Positions 41,874 through 51,871 of a stretch of DNA of 64,000 nucleotides are shown one piece after another (positions within the stretch are counted from its first letter, which is position 1; every line of letters starts with the position of its first letter). The notes under the pieces were generated by a model. The model had not been told where the DNA came from and searched no databases. It worked only from the letters and a program-made list of their open reading frames with translations. This DNA comes from Mariprofundus aestuarium (lineage in GTDB: Bacteria; Pseudomonadota; Zetaproteobacteria; Mariprofundales; Mariprofundaceae): the NCBI RefSeq assembly GCF_002795805.1, contig NZ_CP018799.1, positions 1,543,001 through 1,607,000 of the forward strand, given 5' to 3'. Both the position numbers and the translations under genes were made by a program.

Positions 41874-43850
41874 CTATCTAGAAGCTTGCATCCGCTCTAG
41901 GTTTTTGCGCATGGCAGCCATGAAGTCTTCTGCCTCTTCTTTGGCCTCTTCGCTGTCTGTATCACGATCTACCCAGCGCATCACAGATTGATCAGGCTCT
42001 TTGAGAAACGGCGAAGGTGCACACTTTTCCTTCTGTCCAAAACGCTTGCGCACACGCGTATAACTGAGAGTCAGAAAATAGCGGGCTCGTGTCATCGCCA
42101 CATACATCAGGCGACGCTCCTCCTCCATGCGATTTTCCTCCAGCGCGCTCTGGTGGGGAAACATGCCATCCTCCACGCCAACCACATAGACATTATCGAA
42201 CTCGAGTCCTTTGGAGCCATGTACCGTCATCAGGCGCACCTGCCCGGAGGGATCGTCATCCTTTTTATCAGCCATCAGGAAAATATCCTGCAAAAAGCTG
42301 GCAAGGTCACCACCCTTCTCTGCATGCATGATCCACCAGCGACGCAACTCCATGAGGTTACCCATGCGCATCTCTGCCTTCTCCTCATCCTCAGCCTCGG
42401 CCCGAATCGCAGCCTCAAGGTGTGTCATATCAAGTGCCGCATCAAAGGCCTCATCAGCCTCCCCATGCTTGAACTGGAACTCCAGTGCCACAATCAGATC
42501 ACCGAACTCATGTAGGCTATGCGCTCTTTTATGCTCAAGTTCCTCGTGCAGACAGGCAGAAAGCAGGGATATGCCATGTGCCATAGCAAACAGTCCCAGC
42601 TCACCGAGTGCCACATCACCAATGCCGCGACGAGGCCTGGCAATGGCACGCATGAAGGCAAGGTCATCATCGAAATTGGCGATCAGCCGCAGGTAAGCGA
42701 GAAGGTCCTGAATCTCAGCGCGATCAAAAAATGAGAGGCCGCCGGTAATATGGTAGGGGATTTTCTCCCTGCGCATCGCCAACTCGATTTCACGCGCCTG
42801 GTAGGAGGCACGATAGAGTACGCAGAAGTGATCCCAGTTGCTGCCGGACTTGCCATCATCGGCAGCCATACGCCTGCCTTTGATATCCGAAGCTACCCGC
42901 TGCGCCTCCTCCTCCGGATTCGGAGACTCCCATACACGCACCGGCTTCCCCATTCCGAGGTTGGAGCGCAGGGTTTTACCGAGCCTCTCTGAATTTTTTG
43001 AAATCAGTGAATTAGATGCTTCAAGAATGGATCCTGTAGAGCGGTAGTTCTCCTCCAGCTTGATGACAGTAAGCGTCGGATAGTCGCGATCCAGCAGAAA
43101 GAGGTTTTTCACCTCCGCCCCTCTCCAGCCGTAGATCGATTGATCATCATCACCCACCACAGTCAGGTTACCCTTCTCAGGCACCAGCAGTCGCACCCAC
43201 TCATACTGGACACGACTGGAGTCCTGATACTCATCAACAAGGAAATGGCGGGCACGTGAGCGCCACAAGGCTCGCACTTCATCATTCTCACCAAGCAGCG
43301 TAATCGGCAGTACAATCAGGTCATCGAAATCAACTGCATTCATCCGCTCCAGAAGCTGATCATAGCGTTCGCGAATGGCGGAAAGCTGGTTGTCATGGGC
43401 TTCAATCAACCCGTTTTTCAGTGATGAGAGGCGCGAAAGAAGCCTGTCCACCTGATCAGCATCAGCAGGCAGCTTCATATCGGAAAGTACCGATTTAAGT
43501 GCCGACTTCTGCTCGGCTCCGGCAAACACAGAGACATTGGCTCGACGATTCAACAGCTTGGCATGTTCACGCACAATCGCCAGCCCCAGAGCATGGAAGG
43601 TACAGATACGCAGCTTATCGGCTTTTTTACCCAAACGCATCTGCAGGCGCTCGCGCATCTCTTTTGCCGCCTTATTGGTAAAGGTCACGGCAGTAATCGC
43701 ATCTTCCGGCACATCGCGTTCAACGAGCGTGGCTATACGCTCGGTAATCACACGTGTTTTTCCTGAGCCGGCACCGGCCAGAACCAGCAGTGGCCCGCCA
43801 CGGTGATGCACGGCACGATACTGTTCTTCATTAAGCTGATTACTAGACAT
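41874..43850 (-). CDS. ATP-dependent DNA helicase, UvrD/Rep/PcrA family
   Basis: 658 residues from the ATG at 43850 (SSNQLNEEQYRAV); a GTG at 43880 is also possible and neither has a clear ribosome site. Superfamily 1 motifs: Walker A LAGAGSGKTRV, motif Ia TFTNKAAKEMRERL, DEYQDSS (motif II), GDDDQSIYGWRGAE (III) and late motifs TVHGSKGLEFDNVYV and RRLMYVAMTRAR. The length and start are close to E. coli Rep. It unwinds 3'-5' during fork restart or repair. Confidence 0.93.
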   Translation of the reverse strand: MSSNQLNEEQYRAVHHRGGPLLVLAGAGSGKTRVITERIATLVERDVPEDAITAVTFTNKAAKEMRERLQMRLGKKADKLRICTFHALGLAIVREHAKLLNRRANVSVFAGAEQKSALKSVLSDMKLPADADQVDRLLSRLSSLKNGLIEAHDNQLSAIRERYDQLLERMNAVDFDDLIVLPITLLGENDEVRALWRSRARHFLVDEYQDSSRVQYEWVRLLVPEKGNLTVVGDDDQSIYGWRGAEVKNLFLLDRDYPTLTVIKLEENYRSTGSILEASNSLISKNSERLGKTLRSNLGMGKPVRVWESPNPEEEAQRVASDIKGRRMAADDGKSGSNWDHFCVLYRASYQAREIELAMRREKIPYHITGGLSFFDRAEIQDLLAYLRLIANFDDDLAFMRAIARPRRGIGDVALGELGLFAMAHGISLLSACLHEELEHKRAHSLHEFGDLIVALEFQFKHGEADEAFDAALDMTHLEAAIRAEAEDEEKAEMRMGNLMELRRWWIMHAEKGGDLASFLQDIFLMADKKDDDPSGQVRLMTVHGSKGLEFDNVYVVGVEDGMFPHQSALEENRMEEERRLMYVAMTRARYFLTLSYTRVRKRFGQKEKCAPSPFLKEPDQSVMRWVDRDTDSEEAKEEAEDFMAAMRKNLERMQASR

Positions 43851-43942
43851 AGGTGGCGCAGCATAAGGGGGAGCAGGCACTTCGCAAGTGCAAGTTCCAT
43901 CATTGGGGATTAGTCTTTTCAGGTCTTGGGAGGGATTGCTTT

Positions 43943-45304
43943 TTGAATAACGATTTTCCGCATCATGTGTTCCGCGAATATGATATTCGAGGCATAGCAG
44001 GAACCGACATCACCGAGGATTTGGCCTACCGGCTTGGCAAAGCCTATGCGGCCATGCTGCCTGCAGGCGAGTCCAGAGCTGTCATTGTCGGCCGCGATGT
44101 TCGCCTCTCAGGAATGGCCCTACAGTCAGCCCTGATCAAAGGCCTGACTGACGCGGGGGTCAATGTAATCGATATCGGCATTGTCCCCACTCCGCTTGCC
44201 TATTTTGCAGTTTATAAATTCGATGCCGCTGGAAGCGTTCAGGTGACAGCAAGCCACAACCCGGGTGAATATAACGGTTTCAAGATGATGATCGGAAAAT
44301 CGAGCCTGTACGGCGATGACATTCAACAGATCAAGAAACTGATACAGACGGAGTTTCCTGATGCCGATATACTCGGTAACTGCAGACAGAGCTGCATCAT
44401 CGACTACTATACTGACTTTGTTGTAAGCGACTGCCCATTAGCCTATCCGCTCAAGGTGGTGATCGACGCAGGCAACGGTCCTTCGGGCATCATAGCAGCC
44501 CCGCTCTACCGACAACTGGGCTGCGAGGTGGTCGAACTCTACTGCGAACCGGATGGAACCTTTCCCAACCACCATCCCGACCCGACCATTGAAGCAAATA
44601 TGGTTGACCTTGCTGAGGCCGTTAGTCGGGAAAAAGCCGATCTCGGCATCGCCTTCGATGGTGATGGCGACCGCATCGGTATCGTCGATGCCAATGGTGA
44701 AATGGTCTGGAGTGACATGCTGCTGTTACTGCTGTCGAGGCACCTGCTGAAGACACACCCGGGCGCCACGATCATCTCCGAAGTTAAGTGTTCACAGCAT
44801 ATGTATGACGGCATTATCGAGGCCGGTGGCAAGCCTGTAATGTGGCGCACGGGCCACTCACCGATCAAAGCGAAAATGAAGGAGACCGGCGCACTTCTGG
44901 CAGGCGAGATGAGCGGACATATGTTTTTCGCTGACCGCTTCTTTGGTTTCGATGATGCGGCCTATGCCGGCGCACGCGTGATGCAGATGCTCACCGACTG
45001 CAAAGCAACCTTTGCCGAGCTCTTAACCGGCATTCCTGAATCGGTATCGACCCCCGAGCTGCGTATAGAGTGCAGTGATGAACGGAAATTCGCGCTGGTC
45101 GAAGAGGCAATCACCCACTTCAGGGCAAAGGGTTATGATATCATCGATATCGACGGCATGCGTATCCAGTTCGATGATGGCTGGGCTCTGCTGCGAGCAT
45201 CCAACACCCAGCCTGCGCTAGTATTACGCTTTGAAGCCCCTGCTGAAGATCGACTGCAGGAGATGCGTGATCTCATCGAAAGCTGGCTTAAAAAGAACCG
45301 TTAA
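43943..45304 (+). CDS. Phosphomannomutase/phosphoglucomutase, AlgC type
   Basis: 453 residues from the TTG at 43943, with GGGAGGG 8 bases upstream. Family motifs are complete: FREYDIRG at the start, phosphoserine loop VTASHNPGEYNG, metal loop FDGDGDRIG, sugar-binding GEMSGHMFF and phosphate loop RASNTQPALV. AlgC-type enzymes serve both mannose- and glucose-1-phosphate routes to exopolysaccharide and LPS. Confidence 0.94.
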   Translation: MNNDFPHHVFREYDIRGIAGTDITEDLAYRLGKAYAAMLPAGESRAVIVGRDVRLSGMALQSALIKGLTDAGVNVIDIGIVPTPLAYFAVYKFDAAGSVQVTASHNPGEYNGFKMMIGKSSLYGDDIQQIKKLIQTEFPDADILGNCRQSCIIDYYTDFVVSDCPLAYPLKVVIDAGNGPSGIIAAPLYRQLGCEVVELYCEPDGTFPNHHPDPTIEANMVDLAEAVSREKADLGIAFDGDGDRIGIVDANGEMVWSDMLLLLLSRHLLKTHPGATIISEVKCSQHMYDGIIEAGGKPVMWRTGHSPIKAKMKETGALLAGEMSGHMFFADRFFGFDDAAYAGARVMQMLTDCKATFAELLTGIPESVSTPELRIECSDERKFALVEEAITHFRAKGYDIIDIDGMRIQFDDGWALLRASNTQPALVLRFEAPAEDRLQEMRDLIESWLKKNR

Positions 45305-45317
45305 AAAACCACCTTCC

Positions 45318-46442
45318 CTATAAGATCTTACTGACGATACCCCCGCCCAGTAGCTCATCGCCAGAATAAAATGCGGCCACCTGACCGGGGGCGGTCGGCT
45401 TTTGCTGCTCTTTGAATTGCACATGGAGGCATTCACCCTCCTCGATTAACTCGCAGGCGGCGGGCTGCATCTGGTAACGCACCTTGGCGGTAACAGTTTC
45501 ACCGGCATGCGGCTTGCGAATCCAGCTGATATCACCCACTTCAACCTCGCGAATCACCGCATCCTCAGGGTGTGCCACCACCACACGCGCTGTTATGCCA
45601 TCCAGCCCAACCACATGCCACGGCCCGTTCGGCAGCCCTAAGCCTTTGCGCTGGCCCAGCGTGTAGTGGGCAATACCCTGATGGCGTCCCAGATTGTTGC
45701 CTAGGACGTCGACTATATCACCTTCGACAAAACCGGCTGATGCCCCTTCTCGCTTCAGGAATGCGATACGATCACCTGCCGGGATAAAACAGATGTCCTG
45801 ACTCTCATGTTTCTCAGCCGTAGGTAGCTGATAATGGCGGGCAAGCTTGCGCGTATCGTCTTTCTCCAGCCCACCGACCGGAAAGAGGATACGGGCTGCC
45901 TGCTCACGATTCGTTGTTGCCAGGAAATAACTCTGATCCTTCTTGGCATCGTTACCCTTTAATAGGTGAATACCGCTCTGATCATCAAGCCGTTGTACAT
46001 AGTGGCCGGTCGCCACATATTTAGCTTCCAGCTGGTCAGCAGCTTTCAGCAGCGCACCGAACTTCACGAATCGGTTGCAGCGCTCACAGGGATTGGGGGT
46101 GCGCCCGCTTTCGTAATCGGCCACAAACGGATCGATCACATCGCGACGGAACTCCTCGCGCATATCCATGGCATAAAATGGAATACCGACGCTATCTGCA
46201 ACACGGCGGGCATCATAAGAGTCCTCAAGCGAGCAGCAGGAGCCATGACGGTTCACATCCTCACGCGAATAGTCCCATACATTGAGGAACACCCCGACCA
46301 CATCCAACCCCGCCTCTTTGAGCAGTGCAGCCATCACCGAGCTATCCACTCCACCGCTCATCGCAGCAATCACCCGCACACCTTTAAGGTGCTTTAAGCC
46401 ACTTACAACTTCGGCAATTATCTCTTCAACACTTCGATCCAT
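45318..46442 (-). CDS. mnmA: tRNA-specific 2-thiouridylase MnmA
   Basis: 374 residues. The PP-loop is AMSGGVDSSVMA; catalytic cysteines are in NPCERCNRFVKFGALL and in SQDICFIP. The C-terminal OB-like domain binds tRNA. It thiolates U34 of tRNA Glu/Gln/Lys. It is convergent with the AlgC-type gene (13-base gap). Confidence 0.96.
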   Translation of the reverse strand: MDRSVEEIIAEVVSGLKHLKGVRVIAAMSGGVDSSVMAALLKEAGLDVVGVFLNVWDYSREDVNRHGSCCSLEDSYDARRVADSVGIPFYAMDMREEFRRDVIDPFVADYESGRTPNPCERCNRFVKFGALLKAADQLEAKYVATGHYVQRLDDQSGIHLLKGNDAKKDQSYFLATTNREQAARILFPVGGLEKDDTRKLARHYQLPTAEKHESQDICFIPAGDRIAFLKREGASAGFVEGDIVDVLGNNLGRHQGIAHYTLGQRKGLGLPNGPWHVVGLDGITARVVVAHPEDAVIREVEVGDISWIRKPHAGETVTAKVRYQMQPAACELIEEGECLHVQFKEQQKPTAPGQVAAFYSGDELLGGGIVSKIL

Positions 46443-46513
46443 GCCCGAAGCTTAACAGCCATTAGTGAATTGTCCTGCTGTTCAATATGAGAGGAAGTTT
46501 TGATTACATCGAC

Positions 46514-47374
46514 TCATTTATTCTGTGGTAACCTGCCCAGCCCTTCACTTAGCAGCGCGTGATGCTTATGGCTTGAGCTGATGAGGCCGTGGCGGAGCAG
46601 GAAATCGATAATGACCAGATTGCAGTTGGGCTTAAACTCATCACTGTGGCGCACAATTTCAGCCACCTTTTCAATGGGCATCAGTTCAAAGCTACCAACT
46701 TCGCCATCGGTGCAATTTGGAATAAACGCTTCCGGCAGTAACAAGTCGTAACAGAAGATCGTATCGTTCCTCAGCCCTCGCTCCACCTCACAGCAATAGC
46801 TGATGGCTCCCACCGCTTTAGCGGCAGCCGCCAGTTGCTGCGGCATATCAGCTTCTTCCCTGCACTCCTTGGCCAGATTCTCAGATAATGATATAGCGTG
46901 CGGTAGGCCGCCTGCCACCAAATGATCCAGGCGATCCGGAAACGCTCTGCGGTCCGATGCCCTGCGGGCGATCCACATCATCAAACCATCGCCTGTTTGC
47001 ACATAACCGTTGAGATGCTGACCGAAAGCGCGGATGCCGAATTGCGAAACAACAGCCCGGTCAATCTGAAGTGCGGCCGCTTTTCCAAACTCCGAGAGTA
47101 CTGGAAACATTTCCCCTAGAAGGGGCCGAACCGCACCGGATTCTGCCAAACGCTCCAGCACAGCAGCCACTGCCTCAGAGCGCGATTCAAATCCCTTAAG
47201 TTCGGGGTTAAGCAACACCTGTCTGGATGAGGTGATAAAGCAGTCGGGAAAATCACCCAGTTGACTGGCGAAACGGTGGCGAATCCAGCCCATGCGAGTG
47301 CCATCAACTACAAACGGAAGAAAGTTTTCAGGATTCCAGCAGTTCAACGCCCGGATGTGATCAATATATGTCAT
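46514..47374 (-). CDS. NUDIX hydrolase with DUF4743 N-terminal domain
   Basis: 286 residues from the ATG at 47374 (MTYIDHIRALN); longer in-frame starts overlap prs and look non-coding. DUF4743 fills the first half (NPENFLPFVVDGTRMGWI) and the NUDIX fold follows (MMWIARRASDRRAFPDRLDHLVAGGLP, then ENLAKECREEADM as the NUDIX box). Members of this class are linked to thiamine-diphosphate analogue or nucleotide hydrolysis in plants, fungi and bacteria. The substrate is not known here. Confidence 0.8.
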   Translation of the reverse strand: MTYIDHIRALNCWNPENFLPFVVDGTRMGWIRHRFASQLGDFPDCFITSSRQVLLNPELKGFESRSEAVAAVLERLAESGAVRPLLGEMFPVLSEFGKAAALQIDRAVVSQFGIRAFGQHLNGYVQTGDGLMMWIARRASDRRAFPDRLDHLVAGGLPHAISLSENLAKECREEADMPQQLAAAAKAVGAISYCCEVERGLRNDTIFCYDLLLPEAFIPNCTDGEVGSFELMPIEKVAEIVRHSDEFKPNCNLVIIDFLLRHGLISSSHKHHALLSEGLGRLPQNK

Positions 47375-47399
47375 GCATGGAAGTTTAAACCTCTGGTTA

Positions 47400-48290
47400 T
47401 CAGAGACAACGGCGAATACCGTCAGCCAAAAGTGAACCCAGTCCAATTGCATTGGTCGGATGCAAGATGCTATCGGTACTCCATAGGTGATCAATACCGG
47501 TGGTGCGAATTAACGCTTCGGCATCACCGATAAAAAGCGCATGCGTGACAATCAGTGAAACTGAAGAAGGTCTTCCGGTCAGAACCGATTTGGCCGCAGC
47601 CACCATGGTTCGTCCGGTACTGGCCATATCATCTACAATCACAACATCTCGACCAGCCAGAGAGATACTCTCCGGCAACCGGATAGATACATTGCGATCA
47701 CCAAACCGCTGCTTATCCCCAATAACGAAATCAAAACACCTGCCTTGGGCAATCGCTGAGACCCACTGCAGTGATTCGGCATCCGGACCAACTAATAACG
47801 GCTTATCGAAACGGTCGGCAATAAATTCGGCGATAGGCAGCGTTGCGGTCAGGCTAATAGCCTGCGAACAGCTTACAGCCTGCTCCAGCCGTTCAATCCG
47901 GTGCAGGTGCGGGTCTACTGTCACCACGGCATCGAACGCGCTTCCCAGTAACGTACCAATTGTCTGCTGACTCACCGCCTCACCAGGATGAAATGCCTTG
48001 TCCTGACGCATGTAACAGAGGTAAGGGGCAACCAGCGTAAGCTTGATGGCACCGTTATCACGTGCTGCCCCAGCGGCCAGAAGCAGTTCGATCAGCTTCT
48101 CGTTAGGATGATCTAGACTCAGACAGATGATGACATGTTGGGGCAGCTCCGCCGGCACAGACACCCTGCTCTCGCCGTCCGGAAACCTGTGCACCTCGAT
48201 CTCACCGCTTGCCACTGCAAGCAATTCTGCCAGCTCACCTGCAAGGTTTCGGCTATCTGCAAAGCCAAGCACCACCATATTACTGCTCAT
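47400..48290 (-). CDS. Ribose-phosphate pyrophosphokinase (PRPP synthetase)-like protein
   Basis: 296 residues, about 20 shorter than housekeeping Prs. The start is shortened, but catalytic parts are present: [19 protein letters not shown] (catalytic loop region), VDPHLHR and the PRPP loop [13 protein letters not shown]. It makes PRPP from ribose-5-phosphate and ATP, or a related reaction. It overlaps the AMP-phosphorylase-like gene by 4 bases. Its distance from standard Prs makes it likely a second, pathway-specific copy. Confidence 0.85.
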   Translation of the reverse strand: MSSNMVVLGFADSRNLAGELAELLAVASGEIEVHRFPDGESRVSVPAELPQHVIICLSLDHPNEKLIELLLAAGAARDNGAIKLTLVAPYLCYMRQDKAFHPGEAVSQQTIGTLLGSAFDAVVTVDPHLHRIERLEQAVSCSQAISLTATLPIAEFIADRFDKPLLVGPDAESLQWVSAIAQGRCFDFVIGDKQRFGDRNVSIRLPESISLAGRDVVIVDDMASTGRTMVAAAKSVLTGRPSSVSLIVTHALFIGDAEALIRTTGIDHLWSTDSILHPTNAIGLGSLLADGIRRCL

Positions 48291-49834
48291 AACGGCGGAA
48301 AGTAGCGTGGTGCAGGCGGATTATCGCCGATCCTGAAACCGATATCCTTTTTGGTCTGCTCTACCGCGAAATCGAAATCGGACGGGAACTCGGCGTAAAT
48401 AAGATAAAGCACCTCACCAGCCTCAACCTTATCACCCATCTTCTTCAGCAGATCGACACCCGCCCCCTTATCCATCGGCGCCCCGGCCATGCGGGCAATC
48501 CGGGCCATTTGCAGGTTGTTGATCTCAACCACAAAACCCGACTCAGGCGCTACGACCTCCATGACCAAGGCACCCCGCACATACGGTTCTTCATTTACCC
48601 CCTGTGCACCAATAATCGCCTGCATCTTGGCCATGGCGCGGCCGGTTTCGAGAATGTCGCGGGCAATGGCATAACCTTGACCACCGCGCACATCCGGATC
48701 GAATTCAAGAATACGGCCGGCAAGCCGCAGCGACTTCTCGCGAAGGTCGGATGGTGCATCTGGATCATTTTCCAGCACCTTGATCACATCGCGTGCCTCA
48801 AGTGCCGGCCCAATCCCGCGACCGATTGGCTGTTCACCATTGGTAATCACCACCTCAAGATGTAGACCCAGACGATCGCCAACATACTCAAACAGTTTAC
48901 GGAGGCGCAAAGCATCGTTCATCCGACGCACCTTGGCCGTAGGACCAACCGGGATATCTATTAATAGATGAGTGGCGCCTGCTGCCACCTTTTTGGAGAG
49001 GATCGAAGAGACCATCTGCCCGGGAGAATCAAGTGACAGCGGTCGCTCCACCGAAATCAGGATATCATCAGCTGGGGCAAGTTTTGCCCTCCCGCCCCAT
49101 GCCAGACAACCACGTTCGCGGCGAACGATATCATGCAGATCTTTCAGATCGAGATCGACGCGAGCCAGCGTTTCCATCGTATCTGCCGTGCCGGACGGTG
49201 AGGTGATCGCCCGGCTTGAGGTCTTGGGGATCAGCATGCCGTGGGCGGCTACAATCGGCACAACCAGCATCGTCGTGCGGTTACCCGGAATACCGCCAAT
49301 ACAGTGTTTATCGGCTACCAGCGGTTCTCCCCAGTCCAGCTTTTCACCGGTTTCAACCATCGCCTCGGTAAGATAGAGCAACTCCTCACGCTCCATGCCG
49401 CTCTCACTGCAGGCGACCAGAAATGCGGACATCTCCATACGTGAATAGCGATTACCAACCACATCTTTGATAATGGAGAGGTAATCAGAGGCATGGAGGC
49501 ACTCACCGGCAATCTTTCGGTGAACTGCATCCAGCGACTCAGGCGGAGTGGCATGGGCAATACAGACCATATTGCCATCTTTCAGACCAAGCTGTTCGAA
49601 TGCCTGTTCACTTAAACCCAGCTCATCAATCGCCATAATCCCGCCATCGTTAACGACATTGAGAACCGCCAGCACCTGCTGATGATTTTTCACACTGTTG
49701 ACCTCAACCTTGGCCAGCGCCTGAAACCCCTCGGTATGGTAAACAGGACAGTCGCGATGCAGATAGGCGACATTCTCCTTGAATGTGTCGATACCGATGC
49801 GGCGAAGTTTTAGATGAATGCCGGGCCTGTTCAT
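48287..49834 (-). CDS. AMP/thymidine phosphorylase family protein (DeoA-like, archaeal length)
   Basis: 515 residues, longer than bacterial DeoA (about 440) and close to archaeal AMP phosphorylase (about 500) because of an N-terminal domain (residues 1-85) with a [19 protein letters not shown] segment. The core has [14 protein letters not shown] and the signature region [24 protein letters not shown] ribosome site precedes the ATG. AMP phosphorylase cleaves AMP with phosphate to ribose-1,5-bisphosphate; the substrate choice here is an inference from length and motifs. Confidence 0.85.
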   Translation of the reverse strand: MNRPGIHLKLRRIGIDTFKENVAYLHRDCPVYHTEGFQALAKVEVNSVKNHQQVLAVLNVVNDGGIMAIDELGLSEQAFEQLGLKDGNMVCIAHATPPESLDAVHRKIAGECLHASDYLSIIKDVVGNRYSRMEMSAFLVACSESGMEREELLYLTEAMVETGEKLDWGEPLVADKHCIGGIPGNRTTMLVVPIVAAHGMLIPKTSSRAITSPSGTADTMETLARVDLDLKDLHDIVRRERGCLAWGGRAKLAPADDILISVERPLSLDSPGQMVSSILSKKVAAGATHLLIDIPVGPTAKVRRMNDALRLRKLFEYVGDRLGLHLEVVITNGEQPIGRGIGPALEARDVIKVLENDPDAPSDLREKSLRLAGRILEFDPDVRGGQGYAIARDILETGRAMAKMQAIIGAQGVNEEPYVRGALVMEVVAPESGFVVEINNLQMARIARMAGAPMDKGAGVDLLKKMGDKVEAGEVLYLIYAEFPSDFDFAVEQTKKDIGFRIGDNPPAPRYFPPL

Positions 49835-49914
49835 ATCGCTCCTCCAGAGAGACGGAATTGCAACACCCTCTTACTGTATTTATAGCCGTAATAGCCCGAA
49901 AAGTCGATACAGGA

Positions 49915-50322
49915 CTACAGGTTCCTATCATCCTGCGCGACTTCAAGAAGTATGCCGCTGGGGTCCTTGATAAAGAAATATTTGATACCGGTTTTGCCCT
50001 GCACAAGCTCGATACCCTCAGCAAGACCATGCTCCTGCAGAGCTGCTCTGGCAGCCTGGATATCGGCGACTTTGATGCCAAAATGCTTGATACCGATTCT
50101 GGGCAGGTCGGTGGCCAACTGCTGTGATGACTCTGGCGCTGCAACAGCATTCTCAAAACAGAACAACTCCAAAAGCGTCTGCCCCTGCTTGAGATGCACG
50201 ATGGAAAGCATTTTATCGGCCGCCTGCCAGCGGAACACAGGCTCAAACTCGAACAGGCTGTAGAACTCAACCGAGCTCTCAATATCCCGAACACTTAATG
50301 CGACGTGATGAAAGCTGAACAC
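49915..50322 (-). CDS. VOC (glyoxalase/dioxygenase) superfamily protein
   Basis: 135 residues from the GTG at 50322 with GGAGG six bases upstream. Two beta-alpha-beta-beta-beta units start with FHHVALSVRDIESSVEFY and KHFGIKVADIQAAR. Metal-binding His and Glu positions are plausible (HHVAL, ILLEV). The reaction is unknown. It begins right after the peptide-binding lipoprotein gene (TGATGTG), so the two are coupled. Confidence 0.8.
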   Translation of the reverse strand: MFSFHHVALSVRDIESSVEFYSLFEFEPVFRWQAADKMLSIVHLKQGQTLLELFCFENAVAAPESSQQLATDLPRIGIKHFGIKVADIQAARAALQEHGLAEGIELVQGKTGIKYFFIKDPSGILLEVAQDDRNL

Positions 50323-50323
50323 A

Positions 50324-51832
50324 TCAATCCTCCTCAGTTGCAAAAGAGATATTCATCAGCCCGCGAAGGTTGCCATCAGGCATCGGTTCAAACCCCTGAA
50401 TGCGTGCTCCGGAAACGGCAATCACTGGATCATACCAGAGCGGAATATAGACCATATCCTTCAGCATCTGCTGCTGAACCCTGGCATAGAGTGCCTTACG
50501 TTCTGACTGGCTCTCTCCGGCAGCGGCAGCTTCTAGCCAGCCGTCCACTTCCGGATTGCTGTAGCGGCCACGGTTTGCCCCCTTCGGTGGCCACATCTCT
50601 GTGTGCAGAATCCAGCGATAGATATCTGGATCGGCGATTCCTACCCAGGAAAGAGAAAAAACCTGGAAATCGCCGCGCTTAATACGCGCATAAAACCCGC
50701 CCCACTCCAGCGACTCAATCGAAACCTTTATGCCCGCCATCTCCCACATCCCGGCAATTGCTGTTGCCAGCCGCAGTCGGGTCGGATCTGTGCTGGTACG
50801 ATAGTTCAACGTGAAGCGAATACCGTTTTCACCCCGCGGAAATCCCGCTGCATCAAGAAGTCGCTCCGCTTCATTCAGGTTAAAAGCAACTGCAGGCAGC
50901 TGACTGGAAGCCCAATGGCTCGTAGTCAGCACGGTTTCAGCAAGCACGGGAAGATCGGAGAATAGTGCTGACTTGAGTTTTTCCCGATCCAGCGCCAGCG
51001 CCAGCGCTCTACGAACCCGAACATCATCCAGCATTTTATCCTGCAGATTCAAGCCGATATAGGCGAATGTGGTGGAGGGACGTGTTTGAACCGTCAGCTG
51101 TTTTTGATCCCGGATATAGGGCAGCAGGTGCGGAGGAAGATCATTCTGCACAAAATCGAGTTCGCCGCGTGTCAGTTTCAGCACCCGCGTTACCGGATCC
51201 TTCACGCTGCTGAAGCGAATCCTAGCCACAGATTCCGCTTCTTCCCTGCGCTCAAGCGTAATACCGTTTTCGTTCCAGAGAGCCAGCTTGTAGGCGCCGC
51301 AGCCGTTGGTCTGATGGGCATTGTGAGGCGCGCCTGCAATTGATGCAGGAAGAATGCCGAGATTCAGGCGTGAAAGCAGTGATGCATCAGCTCTGGAAAG
51401 GTGAATCGACAGGCTATAATCGTCATCCACATCAATATGATCGATAGCAGCAAAACCCGCTTTGAGCGGACTGACCAGTGCAGGGTTGATCACCGCACGC
51501 AGCGTTGCCGCCACATCCCCAGCAGTCACCTGACTCCCATCACTGAAGGTCACGCCTTGCCTGAGCCTGAATCGCCACAGCAGAGGCCTGGGATGTTCCC
51601 AGCTCTCTGCCAGATCGCCCTCGACATTGAACGATGCATCGAGCTTCAACAGACCGCGATGCAGAAAATCCTGCACGCGTACCGAGGCGGCATCGGTAGC
51701 AAAGCGGGGGTCGATCGTAATCGGCATCTGCGCCAGCCCCACACGCAACAGATCGCGATCTGCATCAGCTGACTGGCATCCAGCCAGAATCAACATGCAA
51801 CAAAACAACTTGAGAAAATTTATTTTCATCAC
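50324..51832 (-). CDS. Peptide ABC transporter substrate-binding lipoprotein (family 5)
   Basis: 502 residues. The signal ends in lipobox LAGC with Cys19 as lipidation site. The SBP family 5 fold is recognisable: the early LAESWEHPRPLLWRFRLRQG with FSDGSQVTAGD, and later ALALDREKL. It captures peptides or similar solutes outside the membrane. No permease is adjacent; the ATPases at 11298-13222 could belong to the same importer. Confidence 0.9.
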   Translation of the reverse strand: MMKINFLKLFCCMLILAGCQSADADRDLLRVGLAQMPITIDPRFATDAASVRVQDFLHRGLLKLDASFNVEGDLAESWEHPRPLLWRFRLRQGVTFSDGSQVTAGDVAATLRAVINPALVSPLKAGFAAIDHIDVDDDYSLSIHLSRADASLLSRLNLGILPASIAGAPHNAHQTNGCGAYKLALWNENGITLERREEAESVARIRFSSVKDPVTRVLKLTRGELDFVQNDLPPHLLPYIRDQKQLTVQTRPSTTFAYIGLNLQDKMLDDVRVRRALALALDREKLKSALFSDLPVLAETVLTTSHWASSQLPAVAFNLNEAERLLDAAGFPRGENGIRFTLNYRTSTDPTRLRLATAIAGMWEMAGIKVSIESLEWGGFYARIKRGDFQVFSLSWVGIADPDIYRWILHTEMWPPKGANRGRYSNPEVDGWLEAAAAGESQSERKALYARVQQQMLKDMVYIPLWYDPVIAVSGARIQGFEPMPDGNLRGLMNISFATEED

Positions 51833-51871
51833 AACAGAGAATGCTTCAATTCTGTGTTATGGCAAGCAGAG

